From a virus: a DNA stretch of 37,265 bases. A program made the position numbers and the translations under genes. Within the stretch, counting starts at the first letter, position 1. The number at the start of each line of letters is the position of its first letter. This document shows positions 26,001 through 35,500 of this stretch, piece after piece. The notes beneath the pieces were generated by a model that saw nothing but the letters and a program-made list of their open reading frames with translations, was not told the DNA's origin and did not search any database. Location: positions 2,940-40,204 of the IMG/VR virus record IMGVR_UViG_3300003321_000937; one strand, 5' to 3'.

Positions 26001-26266
26001 CCAGTTCCACCATCGTTTGATATAAAAGTGATATTTGGAGTTTCTCCTGAACTATACCCACTACCAATATCCGTCAAAGTGACAGAAGTAACTGAATGAA
26101 GAAACATTGCTCCCGTTGGATATAAATCATTAAAGACAAAGGGGAAATTCGATTGACCAGTTACTGGATAGAATCCATAGTAAGCTGCTTCCGAATCTAC
26201 CATACTAGCTCTTGATAGAAAGCTAGGTAGTAGTGTTAAAAAACCTGTTTTATTACTGGCCGCCAT
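23006..26266 (-). CDS. Modular tail fibre/adhesin with carbohydrate-binding and LamG-like domains
   Basis: A 1,086-residue protein that overlaps the preceding stop by 14 nt. Modules in order: a short head; beta motif VTSVTLTDIGSGYSSG then NITF with a Gly/Ala-rich GGTGAAATASV (about 52-90); a CBM4/9-like jelly roll (VPQGNFVSGATGWLNTSG to FNFTVDNFKIWTG, about 115-270); a LamG/concanavalin-like domain (WKYFTYGFWHYF, GWHFITVGYSP, FISVDGRKF, MGFDEITIWQRELSDSE, about 330-475); a second GSGY-type motif (GITVISGGQNYTIAPTIIID); a second LamG-like domain (WTIFINFNQTG, SGFLVGINDSNRLFFEYI, GFMGRIMDILFL, about 550-720); and three tandem x-NG-x5-G-x-DY repeats near the C-terminus. All point to glycan binding on the host surface. 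No glycan hydrolase residues were recognised. Confidence 0.78.
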   Translation of the reverse strand: MAASNKTGFLTLLPSFLSRASMVDSEAAYYGFYPVTGQSNFPFVFNDLYPTGAMFLHSVTSVTLTDIGSGYSSGETPNITFISNDGGTGAAATASVVTGTTLTLGLTKAFPLVVSGTNLVPQGNFVSGATGWLNTSGTAAATGAANVYIFESGLLHFVSTPSTPSVLAYKFIPSGFSPIIGTGWIIGQMDISGITTGTSRLSLSVRDSGNVGPFFFAYSGITTGFRTVYFGQYLTGGQTCVPSIILTNVGVTTPSFNFTVDNFKIWTGNFDTEQVQGSPLDYITLTPDGNGNQPFLIGTGINNAGFINLNNISTVDNDERGTANLQLNTNWKYFTYGFWHYFVPISTTITDPLTVADFTNGSLIIKNNLYALHLSSNTTISTDVLATSGWHFITVGYSPIDSLSYKAFISVDGRKFSSTINDKNYNKAFSVSEQTPVWHFYGTENFNAYKMGFDEITIWQRELSDSESAEIYNNRAFYPFTGTNAGNFGHISGITVISGGQNYTIAPTIIIDAPTGGGTAATAYANLLITSGLTYAGNFPAFSVGNTTSIISNLSTGTGIFTNNDFLRIGNTIPFENWTIFINFNQTGTITGISQVLLSTMTGVNQQSGFLVGINDSNRLFFEYIDSTYSIGGARRIYVHPQELSAYNIISISQDAVHSAITIANHNLAKGDSFGLTYNADGFINSSLLFIGGFPNKTLNPSYTGFMGRIMDILFLTGAANPVQASGIAPLFFVTGYNPATDVPVYTPFIAVTGAAFISGVIGSGVTGYVLSTVNIPDIHGNNTVAYDNLPLTGLISGDTIVYSTGIDSGNYVTLSGVPEEFFFYDPYTRNYGDNLLVMLSYSVTTGDVVEIYSYTNNQVNTISIAPEAFSLYDFYLSTNTSTDNVNVYNDGLLQIPNIDYVLASGKIISNGLSNFQSQYNYILYDQISGNIDSLAFSGYSGAFTLGGNLTQSGTKDVYLNGQKLISGFDYTISAGTISFVATEFGQPVVWASGVFAFPPARTGNRFVFLGSGIGYIRDFSTTFSGNIMNELFFLNGQRLAPGIDYIVTSNSSLLNASFRSSGVNFPIYTGDIFDASILTTKPLIS
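23113..23608 (-). repeat. Three tandem NGQ-x-L-x2-G-x-DY repeats in the fibre protein
   Basis: Encoded copies read VYNDGLLQIPNIDYVLASG, VYLNGQKLISGFDYTISAG and FFLNGQRLAPGIDYIVTSN, spaced by about 205-230 nt. This strand-turn-strand unit is common in tail fibres, where successive copies stack; here the copies have diverged to similar degrees. Confidence 0.7.
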
Positions 26267-27923
26267 TGTTATTTTGTGGAGGGACTATTCCTCCGTTGAT
26301 TATTGAACTTCCTCTAGTAATTTTTCCATTCGCTGGTAGACCATCTAACGCAGCCCCATCTTTTGTATAAACATAATTAAATCCGCTTTTTATAGCTTCT
26401 CCGCTAGTATTATTATATGTTTCTGTTTCTGAAAATGCATTAGTTTGACCTTCAATATTCTTAAGTAAGTTTAGAATTGTAGTATGTTCAGTTTGAGTAA
26501 ATGCGCCTGTAGCAGCATATACAAAGTTTCCATTTAATGTAACATTTGTTCTATTAAGGGTATTTAAATCTTGTATTAAATAAGCTCCGTTTTTGTTAAT
26601 AGAAGGGAAAGGTTTAAAAACATTTAATCCGCAGTCACAATTAACATCCCAAGAAAATTCGGAATAACCAGTAACAAAAGGAGCGTCATCAAAAGAACCA
26701 TTTATATTAATAATCCCTTGTCCTGAATTAAAAATAACGCTCATACTCTTAGCAATAGGATTAAAAGCATAGTCTGTGTATCCGAATGCTGTTGCTCCGC
26801 TTGTTGCGGCTGTAAATAAGAAATTCTGGACATTTGGAAATCCTAGAATAGTATTATTAAAAAAATCTAAAGCGCTTTGATATCTTCTCCTAACATGTCT
26901 GCCACTACCTAAAATTTGTCCTCTAACATTAACTTGAGTAATTCCATTTCTAAAATCTTTATTACATTCAACTTCATAATCAAAATAACTACTTAAAGGA
27001 TTACTATCAAATACGACTTTGGTATTTATTGTTCTGGTATAATCACTCTCTGTCACTTCTTCCGAATCTAAAGAAAAACTTAAAGGTAAAGGACTTAATG
27101 TTGGATATAAAGAATTTGCCAAAGTATACATTTCAGAAACCGATATTCGACCAAATAAACCGCTATCATATACGTCTTTGCCAACAATATAAGTTCCATT
27201 TACAGCGACTTGAGCGTAGTCATCTCCAACTCCTGAATTTAAATCAATCGAAAACCTTTTAAAAGTTTCATGAGTAGTAAATCTAAGAGGGTCATATTTA
27301 AACACTTCATTAATCCCATAAGAAGCGGTAGCTCGGTTGATTATTTCTTGCTGAGATAGAACAAAAATATCTCCTATGTTAGTTTTGTCAACAAAAGCAG
27401 TTGTTAAAGCATTAACATTATTTGTTCCTGTTCTTCCTTGAACAAAAATTTTTGCGTTATTAAATGCAGTTGCTGCATCTAAGTTAGTAGCTATTCCTAC
27501 TGCGGAGACTTTATGATTTACAGTGACGCTACCGTCTTGCTCTGAAACAAAAGAGACTTCATCAATAGGTTCATTTACTCCATAAAGAAAACCACTGAAA
27601 TCTTTTAAAGTAATTGAGTAGTCTACTTTTCCGTAATAATTTTGGCCGCCAAAATTAATGTCCATTACCATAGCGTTTGGCATATGAATATTCGGAGCTA
27701 TAAATTCTTTAAAATTAGAAGAAAAAGCTGCTTTGAGGCCAGTTATTTGATTTACTCCTCCGCTTGGAATAGTTCCATTCAAGGAGACCGTTCTTATAAA
27801 TCCAATTTGCCCTTCAAGAAATACCTGTTCTGTGTCAACAGAAACATAGGGCGCTCCTGAGTTAATTCCGCTTCCCCAAGGAGCAAGGCCATTATATGTA
27901 ACTGTATAGGGTATTTCAGCCAT
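26253..27923 (-). CDS. Tail structural protein, paralogue of its upstream neighbour
   Basis: A 556-residue beta-rich protein. FIRTVSLNGTIPSGGVNQIT, VDYSITLKDFSGFLYGVNEP and VSFVSEQDGSVTVNHKVSAV form a pattern I associate with tail proteins of large marine phages; later FKRFSIDLNSGVGDDYAQVA, TRTINTKVVFDSNPLSSYFD and a helix RYQSALDFFNNTILGF follow. The adjacent 546-residue protein shows the same order of strands and helices, so the two look like an old tandem duplication. A helical spot near the C-terminus (FTQTEHTTILNLLKNIEGQT) precedes a Gly/Asn-rich end (PQNNNGGQ). Probably a tail or baseplate shell protein; the exact role is unknown. Two bases separate it from the preceding stop. Confidence 0.7.
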   Translation of the reverse strand: MAEIPYTVTYNGLAPWGSGINSGAPYVSVDTEQVFLEGQIGFIRTVSLNGTIPSGGVNQITGLKAAFSSNFKEFIAPNIHMPNAMVMDINFGGQNYYGKVDYSITLKDFSGFLYGVNEPIDEVSFVSEQDGSVTVNHKVSAVGIATNLDAATAFNNAKIFVQGRTGTNNVNALTTAFVDKTNIGDIFVLSQQEIINRATASYGINEVFKYDPLRFTTHETFKRFSIDLNSGVGDDYAQVAVNGTYIVGKDVYDSGLFGRISVSEMYTLANSLYPTLSPLPLSFSLDSEEVTESDYTRTINTKVVFDSNPLSSYFDYEVECNKDFRNGITQVNVRGQILGSGRHVRRRYQSALDFFNNTILGFPNVQNFLFTAATSGATAFGYTDYAFNPIAKSMSVIFNSGQGIININGSFDDAPFVTGYSEFSWDVNCDCGLNVFKPFPSINKNGAYLIQDLNTLNRTNVTLNGNFVYAATGAFTQTEHTTILNLLKNIEGQTNAFSETETYNNTSGEAIKSGFNYVYTKDGAALDGLPANGKITRGSSIINGGIVPPQNNNGGQ

Positions 27924-27925
27924 AA

Positions 27926-29566
27926 TTAAGTATTGGTAAGCCTTGCATATATGTATTGAGCTTCAACTGATATATCACTTATCATATTACTATCATAACT
28001 GTAAGTAATTCTTGTAACGTATATATCTATAGCATTTTTATTAATTAGCAATCTTAGTATTGTATTTAAAGCATCAGTAAACATTGACCTTAAAGCTGTT
28101 CTTGGCTTATTTGGAGTAAGTGGATAATAACCGCGTGGTCTGATTAAATTGGCATGTATTGAACATGCGGCCTGACCTAATTGAGTCTGTCCGGGATTAT
28201 GGACTAATGGATTTGCCCGCCCAATTACAAGGTAAGGAGTATGCATCCGTATGGGAAGATTGTCTTGTATGGTTATACTTTTAGAAATAAAAGTACCGTC
28301 ATAAATTAAAGAAGGGTCGTTAGTATAAGAAATAGAATAAGAGCCTTTTTTACCTCTTACTGAAACGTTTTTAGCCTCAGAAGAAGTTTTAAAATTTGAA
28401 ACAGCAGACCAATAACTAGCTAATCTATTTTTGGCCCCGCTTGCTTCAGCTGAAACATTTGTTATAAGAAATGAAAGAAGAGAAGGGTCTTTGAACGCAT
28501 ATGTTGTAAGAACTCCGTTTTCTACAGCTTCAACAATACCAACGGTATTTTTAGATAAACTTAGTTCTCTATCTATACTATATCCACTCACAGTAAATAA
28601 AGGATTAGCTGTATATGTAACTGAATATGTTAATTCTTGACTTCTTTCATCAAAGGCTTTTGTAATTTGTTGTGGTTGAGTATTTAACACAGTAGTATAA
28701 GAGTCTATACCTAAAGCATCCGTGTATGTTCCATATATACTATTACATCTCGTATAAGCCCCGGCAAAGGCAGTATTAAATCTATCATTCAATTGAAAAT
28801 TATTAAAGTTATCTGCGGTTGAAGCGCCAGAATTTCTTAAAGTAACTGTTTCTGTAACATTTCCATATCCATTATCAAACGAAACGCTATGTTTAACGAA
28901 ATCTTGAGATTGAATTATGAACTTTTCCTCAAAAGAAACAGAACCATCAAATATATTAGTAGTTTCTGTATATAATCTCCTTCCTATCGTGTTGTAAAAC
29001 CCAGAATGAGCTACATCTATAAAACCGAATGGAGGAGTGGAAAGTAATAATCCAGAAGCTATTCTTTGTGCCGCTACATAACCACTAATTTGGCCTGTAG
29101 CATCATCAACGCATCTCACATTAGCTGTATGAGAATACTGATAATTTCCTTCTTGAGTAATATCGAAAGAAAAATTCTCGTCTAAAGCAGAAAGGTTAAC
29201 GTTAAAGCCTGTTATCAGACCCGCAACTCCTGAATCAATTGGTGATATGTTACTTATATCTCCTGACTCATAAACTTCAACATTTAATATTTGTTTCCAT
29301 AAATGACGGCCATTTTCAGTAATATCCGTACTAACAGGATTACTAAAAGAAACTATTCTGCCAGTTCCAAAGTCTACTCCATTAACGTTAACGCCCGTAT
29401 AAGCTCCAGTATACATAGGAGGCATTCCCGCAGGAGACTGGCCAGAACTTGAAGTTGCATCAAAGACATGCTGAACCTGCATTGAGATTATGTTTCTGAA
29501 GTTTAATAATCCAATGTATTCTCGTCTATTATTATAGCCGAATAATATGTCGCAATTTAAGCCCAT
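27926..29566 (-). CDS. Tail structural protein, paralogue of its downstream neighbour
   Basis: A 546-residue beta-rich protein whose ATG shares one base with the tape-measure stop (TAATG), so its translation is probably coupled. Matching blocks with the next protein include FSFDITQEGNYQYSHTANVR (neighbour VSFVSEQDGSVTVNHKVSAV), FVKHSVSFDNGYGNVTETVT (neighbour FKRFSIDLNSGVGDDYAQVA), LTYSVTYTANPLFTVSGYSI (neighbour INTKVVFDSNPLSSYFDYEV) and a helical FKDPSLLSFLITNVSAEASG near the neighbour's RYQSALDFFNN helix. The C-terminal part (IRPRGYYPLTPNKPRTALRS, then a long helix NTILRLLINKNAIDIY) is unlike the neighbour. The position after the tape measure suggests a distal tail or baseplate shell component. 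Function beyond structure is not recognised. Confidence 0.7.
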   Translation of the reverse strand: MGLNCDILFGYNNRREYIGLLNFRNIISMQVQHVFDATSSSGQSPAGMPPMYTGAYTGVNVNGVDFGTGRIVSFSNPVSTDITENGRHLWKQILNVEVYESGDISNISPIDSGVAGLITGFNVNLSALDENFSFDITQEGNYQYSHTANVRCVDDATGQISGYVAAQRIASGLLLSTPPFGFIDVAHSGFYNTIGRRLYTETTNIFDGSVSFEEKFIIQSQDFVKHSVSFDNGYGNVTETVTLRNSGASTADNFNNFQLNDRFNTAFAGAYTRCNSIYGTYTDALGIDSYTTVLNTQPQQITKAFDERSQELTYSVTYTANPLFTVSGYSIDRELSLSKNTVGIVEAVENGVLTTYAFKDPSLLSFLITNVSAEASGAKNRLASYWSAVSNFKTSSEAKNVSVRGKKGSYSISYTNDPSLIYDGTFISKSITIQDNLPIRMHTPYLVIGRANPLVHNPGQTQLGQAACSIHANLIRPRGYYPLTPNKPRTALRSMFTDALNTILRLLINKNAIDIYVTRITYSYDSNMISDISVEAQYIYARLTNT

Positions 29567-32500
29567 TACTTATTATATCGGTTTGGAGTTTGATTACCAG
29601 CAGCCTGAGGAATTGGAGGAGCAGGCTTACCTAATGCTTTATAGATTTCTTGTACTATCCAAGCTCTAAGTTGATTTAAAGTATCTGGAGATTGATTATC
29701 TAAAGAGGCATTTATATCACCACTAACATCAACTTTGCCGTTTATTTGAATTTGGCCAGCTGCGCCATTAACGTTTTGAGTATTATTTTGTAAAGCATTA
29801 GTAATAGCCTCAGCCATTTTAGCAATAGATTCATCGTCTATTTTAGCAATAGTTTGTTCGTTTAAGGCATTAGCTTCTGGGTTCTGTCTAATTGGAATTT
29901 GAGGTATATTAGGAGGGGTAACAGGCGATATTAATTGTCTATTTTTCCCCTGCTCTATCCTAAATCTAGATTCAGCAGTAGTATTTTGTTCAAAACTTTG
30001 TTGTAAGGTTTGAGGATTTAAATATTGTTGTCTTAAGTTTTCAGGTAAATTTCTCAAAAATTGCGCTTGGGGAGTGTTATCTTGATAGAATATCCTACCC
30101 CCATAAACAGTTGTCCTTTGAGCGTTTTCAAAAGCTTCTTTTCTGGCTGCAAATGGGTCTATAGTAGGATAAGTAAACCCTCCAATGTTGGCTATATTTT
30201 GTAATTGAGGGACTATGCGAGTAAAACTTTGTCCCGCACCAAAACCCCCAACTCTAGAGTTATATGTAGAAACCAGATTCTTATAAGCATCAGATTTTAA
30301 TATATTTTGAGGACTATATTCTTCTTTACTAGTCTGAAAGGCATCTCCTAGTAAGTTTTTACCAATTAAGTTAAAAGCTTGAGATTCATTGAAATTCAAT
30401 GTTCCTTTTGAATATCCTTGTGCTAATTTAAAGAAAGCGGCAGATTTAGCTGTTGTTCCGGCTCCAGAACCATAAGAATTATTTAATCTGTTTAAAGAAG
30501 TTTCGTCTAATCCATACTGTCCTAAAAGTTCATTGTTTTGATTTTCTTGGGTTAGCTTAAATTTATTAGCTATATTGTTTCTTTGGATATTCTTATTGGC
30601 TTCATTAATTAACTCAGTAAAGCTACCGCTGCCAAGAGATTTGCTAAGTTTATTTATTCCTTCTGGAGTTTTAAGTAAATTACGAGAATCTCCTAACCCC
30701 AAAACACCAAGAAGTCTGCTAGATTCTGTAAATAAAGCTCCTTGTCGAGCTGTATTTAATGAAGCTTCCTGTCCTTTAAGTTCTGGAGCAACATTGTAAG
30801 TTGACTGAAGTTCTCCCAGAGTTCTTGTTAGTTTTTTTGTGGTAGCTAATGTTCCAAGCTTTTCTGTAAATTTAGAATCTAACACTCCAGCGCCTTGAGC
30901 TTTTGAAAACTGCTCAAATAAATTGTTTACAACCAAATCTTCTTTTTTATTATTATCTATGCCAGTACCAGCGTATGATTCTGCTATTTGTCTTTTAAGA
31001 CGGCTAAGTTCTATCGTACGAGAGGTACCGAAAGCAGCGGCTGAAAGAAGTCCGCCAGTAAGCCCACCAGCAAGAATACCTGTAGCTCCGAAAATTAAAC
31101 CTCCTAATCCTTGTTTCCTAATAGCGGTTTTACTTTCAGCTGGATTTTTTTCAGCAGAAGCCTGAAGGAAATAATCAGCTAAACCACCAGCTATACCAAT
31201 ACCAAAACCTCCAACTCTACTACTTAATAAATTAGATAAACCATTTCCGGCTCTTCTAATTGAGCTTAAACCGCCTAATTTTTCAAATAAAGAGGCTTTT
31301 TGAAAGGCAGCTGGAGGAATATTTGATACTCCAATATCACTAGCAGATATTAATCTAGAATAACCTTGAGTTTTAGCCCCAAAATCAAAACCAAGTTGTC
31401 CAAGACCAGTAGGAGTACGAGTAGGAAAACGAGTGAATTTACTAAAATCAACAGAAATTGGAGGCTGACGTGGTTCCCTTAATCCTGCTTTAATAAATCC
31501 AGATATTCCTGAATCTTCTATAAACGCTTTACCTGCCTCACCAAGAAAAGAACCTACTCCTTTAATTCCAGAACCAAGGCCACGAATAGCTCCAGTTGTT
31601 CCTTTAAATGTTTTAGAGATTGTTGGGGCAAAATTCGTTTTAAAATCAGTAGCAATTGCTTCTGCTAAAGATTGACCAATAAATTTAGTTGCTTGGATTG
31701 AAGACTTTCCTAATTTCGTTAAAGGAGAGACTAATTCTCCTGTTTCTCCTAAAACTGCTTGTCCAAAAGTTTTAAATCCTCCTCCTACTTTACTAATAGC
31801 TCCTCCCGCTCTTTGTCCTATGTTTTTAGCAGAATTAAACGCATTTACAATTTGTTGATGCGAAACTGCGTCATAACTGAAAGGGAAAGTTCCAGAATCA
31901 ATTGTAGCTAGGGTTTTCCCAAGACTAAAATTAGGAAGCTTTAAATTTGGAGTTTTAAATGGGAGTTTAGTAAAAAATTCAGGTAATGAAAACTTTGAAG
32001 CTTGTAAAGCGGATTGTTCTCTAAAAATATTACCAAATCCTTTAAATTCATTAGCTGTAAAGGCAGAACGGCCTAATCCTATTAATGATTGAGCTGTTCC
32101 TCCTAAAAGAGTTCTTCCTGCTCTTGTTCCAAGTAATCCTACACCTAGGGCGATTGAACCAATGTTACCTAATCCACCAAGTAAACGACTACCCCCACTA
32201 CTGATATTAACTCCGGGTTTTGCTTCTTCTACTCCACGATTTTCGTCAACTTGTCCAGCTATTTTTCCGTATATTCTTTTTAGCCACTCGATAGCCGTAT
32301 AATCATGAACAGCGCCACTATGACCTTCTGCAAACAAACGATGTAATTGAACTAAAACTTGAGCAGATTTAACGTCTGCGCTCACTCCTTTTTCTATCAC
32401 GTTATTTAATTTATTTGAACCTCCAAAAGCTTGGATATCTTTTAATAAGTCTTTTGCTTTAGTGCGTCTATCTGTATCTACGTCCCCTACTGCGATGTTT

Positions 32501-35500
32501 TTAAGCGCTTGACTGTAATTCCCGCTAGCAAACAATTGTTGAACTGAACCAATATTAGTATTATCACGTTCTTGAGCGGACTGAGTTACCAATAAAGCTA
32601 TTTTATCGGTAATATCTTTAGCGTTGGCTATTTCTTTTTGTTTTTGCTCGTAACCACTTACAAGATTTTGTTTCTGAGCAATTGCCTGATTTACAGAAGA
32701 AGCAGTAAATCCAAAAACATTAGATGTAGCTTTTGCTCCTCCCGTAAGAGCACTAGAAATATCTGGAGATAAACGCTGTAATATATCAGTTAACAAATTA
32801 ACCTCTTGAGCTGCATAATCATTTAATTTATCAAGCGGAGCGACAGACTCTACTTGTTCTTTAGCTATTTGTAGAGCGTTTCCAGAAACAGTAAATTGTC
32901 TTGCTTGAGCGCCAGCGCTTAGCAAAGCGTTTCTTTCGATGGAACCTTCAGGAGTACCTAATGCTGAAGTCTCAAATTGACTAGCCCAAGCCTTAGCCAT
33001 TGAGATAATTTGTTTTGCTTGAGCTTTAATGGTTATATCTCTAAGACTACTAATAGCAGTGCCGCCTAAATCTTTTCCGAAAACTTCTTTAAATCCAGAA
33101 ATAAAATCCAAAGCTCCTGCTCCCTTTGTTATCTCAGGATTTCTTGTGCCAATGATGCCTGCACCTCTAATTAATTTGTTAATACCTTCTTTATTAGCGG
33201 CAGGATTTAATATTCCTTCTGGACCACCAAAAGCTTTCAATCGTTCAGCACGTCTAGCAGCTTGTTCGTTAATTTGATTATTTCTTATTGTTAAAAATAA
33301 TTGGCGACGAAAATCTTGGTCAAGAGTTGCTCTTGATATAACAAGTTCACGAATAACTCCTTCGTTTTTGTTTAAGATTTCATCAAGTTTCCCTCCCAAT
33401 ACTTCTGTATTTTCTCTAACAAAATTATTTATAGCTTTACTACTTTCTTCTGGAGTAGCTCCCTCTAATTGACCCCTTAAAGTGCCAAGTCGTTGTAATA
33501 CAACAGTTGTTTGTTGTTCTTTAAATGGATTTTTTTGTATACCGTTTTCAATTTCTCCAGCTGTTTTCCTAACGTCTTCCAAAGCGCTTTGAACAGTATC
33601 AAATAATTTATTAATTGCATCAGTATTGGTTTCTCTAAACCTATTAGCTCCTTCTAATTGCGTTTTAGAAAGATTAAGCCCGCTTTCAATGCTGGCTCTG
33701 ACCGTTTCTGAAATATCTGAGCCAAGTTGCTTAATAGTATTTTCGACTATACTAATTTGGTCAAGTCCTACATTTCCTCTAGCTGAATTTACTAAATTTC
33801 CTCTAGCAGAGGCAAAAGCTAACCCTTGTCCAGCTAATTCATGAATAGCGTCTTTTAAAGAAGTAATAGCAGAGGCAGCATCATCCGAAGCTTGACTATA
33901 CTCTAATTCAAGGCGAGCTTGAGCTTTTCTAGTAGTTTCAGTTATTTTAAGATTTTTATCTACATCTGATACAGCTTTTGCTGTATTGTATAAGTCTTTG
34001 GCGAATAAATTAAAACTCTCGCTTGCGTTATTTAGAAGACCTTGAGGTTTCGCCGCTTGATTAGCTAAGTTTTCAAGAGTATCGGCAAGAGATTTTGTAA
34101 TTTCTTTAGCAGAAGCGGCACCCCTAACAAGATTAGCAAAATCGGCAGGAGAATTTATTTGAGCCCCAGATATTCTTTTAGCCAAAGCTTCAGGTTTATT
34201 AGCTGTTGAAATAACTCTAGAAGCTAAGGTTTTAATTTCTTCTAAGCCTCCTTCGCTTTTAGTATTAAATAGAGAAGTATTAAAGAAAAACCCTCTAGAT
34301 TTATCAATTCTTCCTTGTAAATTTGTAGCTAAACTTTGTTGTTCTACTTTCTGAGCCTGTTCTTGAAGCTTAACTGCAACGGCCTTTTGCGCTGCTCCAG
34401 CAGTTGCGGCACTGGCAACTAAGTTTCTATATTCTTCTGGAACGGCTGCAAGAGCTACAGCATATTGCTCTTGGAGTTTATTAAGAGTTTCATTAGATGT
34501 AGTATTACTTTTATAACCTTCAATTAATTTATCAAAAGTTTGAGCAAAAACATTAAGAGAATTTTGGCTATTAGAAAATGCGTCTCTTTGTTTGTCTAAC
34601 TCTTTTTGCATACCATCAGCTTTGTCTGAAATAGCATGGAAGAGTTTGCCAGCTGCGCTAAATCCTCCTACAGCCAATGCTACTGCCCCGCCAATAGGAC
34701 CCGGAATAGCGAACATGACTTGAGTAGCGATACTAACAGAATCAGCAAGACCAGCAAAAGACTTAGCTAATCTTGGCGCAGAAGAACTAAATAAACCTTC
34801 TAATGTTCCTCCAACAAAAGGAGCCGCAAAAGAAGTAATTAAAGCATTATATCTACGTCTTTCGTCTTTGGCTCTTTCAGCCGTAATTGATGCTAATTGT
34901 TTTTCATATGAAGCTATACTATTTTGAGTAGCTTCCATTTCTATAAGTTTTCTTTGGAATTCTTCAGCTGTAGCTACGGTTCTTGCTTTGATTTCTTCTT
35001 CTTTTTGTGAAAGTTCGTATATTTTGTCTTGGACTGCTACAAGTTCTTTACCTTTGTGGCCGCCTCCTTTTCTTTCATTAAACATTTGAGAAGCGAAAAT
35101 AAGGCCGCCTAGTCCGATATCCAAACCCGCGCCAGCATCATCAGCTAGATTTGGAATTCTCCCTTTGGAAGCTGTACCTAATTGCTTGATTTGACTATAG
35201 GTTTTACCTTCATTTCTATGAAGATTAACGGCATTTGCAGCTGAACCTTCTGTAGTATTATAAACTAATGGACCTATACGAGGGTCAAAGCCAACTTTAA
35301 CTTGGTCTCGACTATAACCAGCGTCCATTTCTCTTTTAATGGCGTTTTGTAATTCAGTAGAATGAGGAATTCTACCTAGAGCGTTAATATCTACTACTCC
35401 TCTATAAGTAACAGGGTTACTTGCTTTAAATTTCGATATGATTTTACGTAATATTAAACTATTAGTGTCACTAGAATAATTTTTAGCAGCACCTAATGTT

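Noticed and set aside
27360-27391. TTGACA on the minus strand inside the 556-residue tail gene
   Set aside because: Lacks AAAATAAAA and a good -10, and lies mid-gene with no start downstream.
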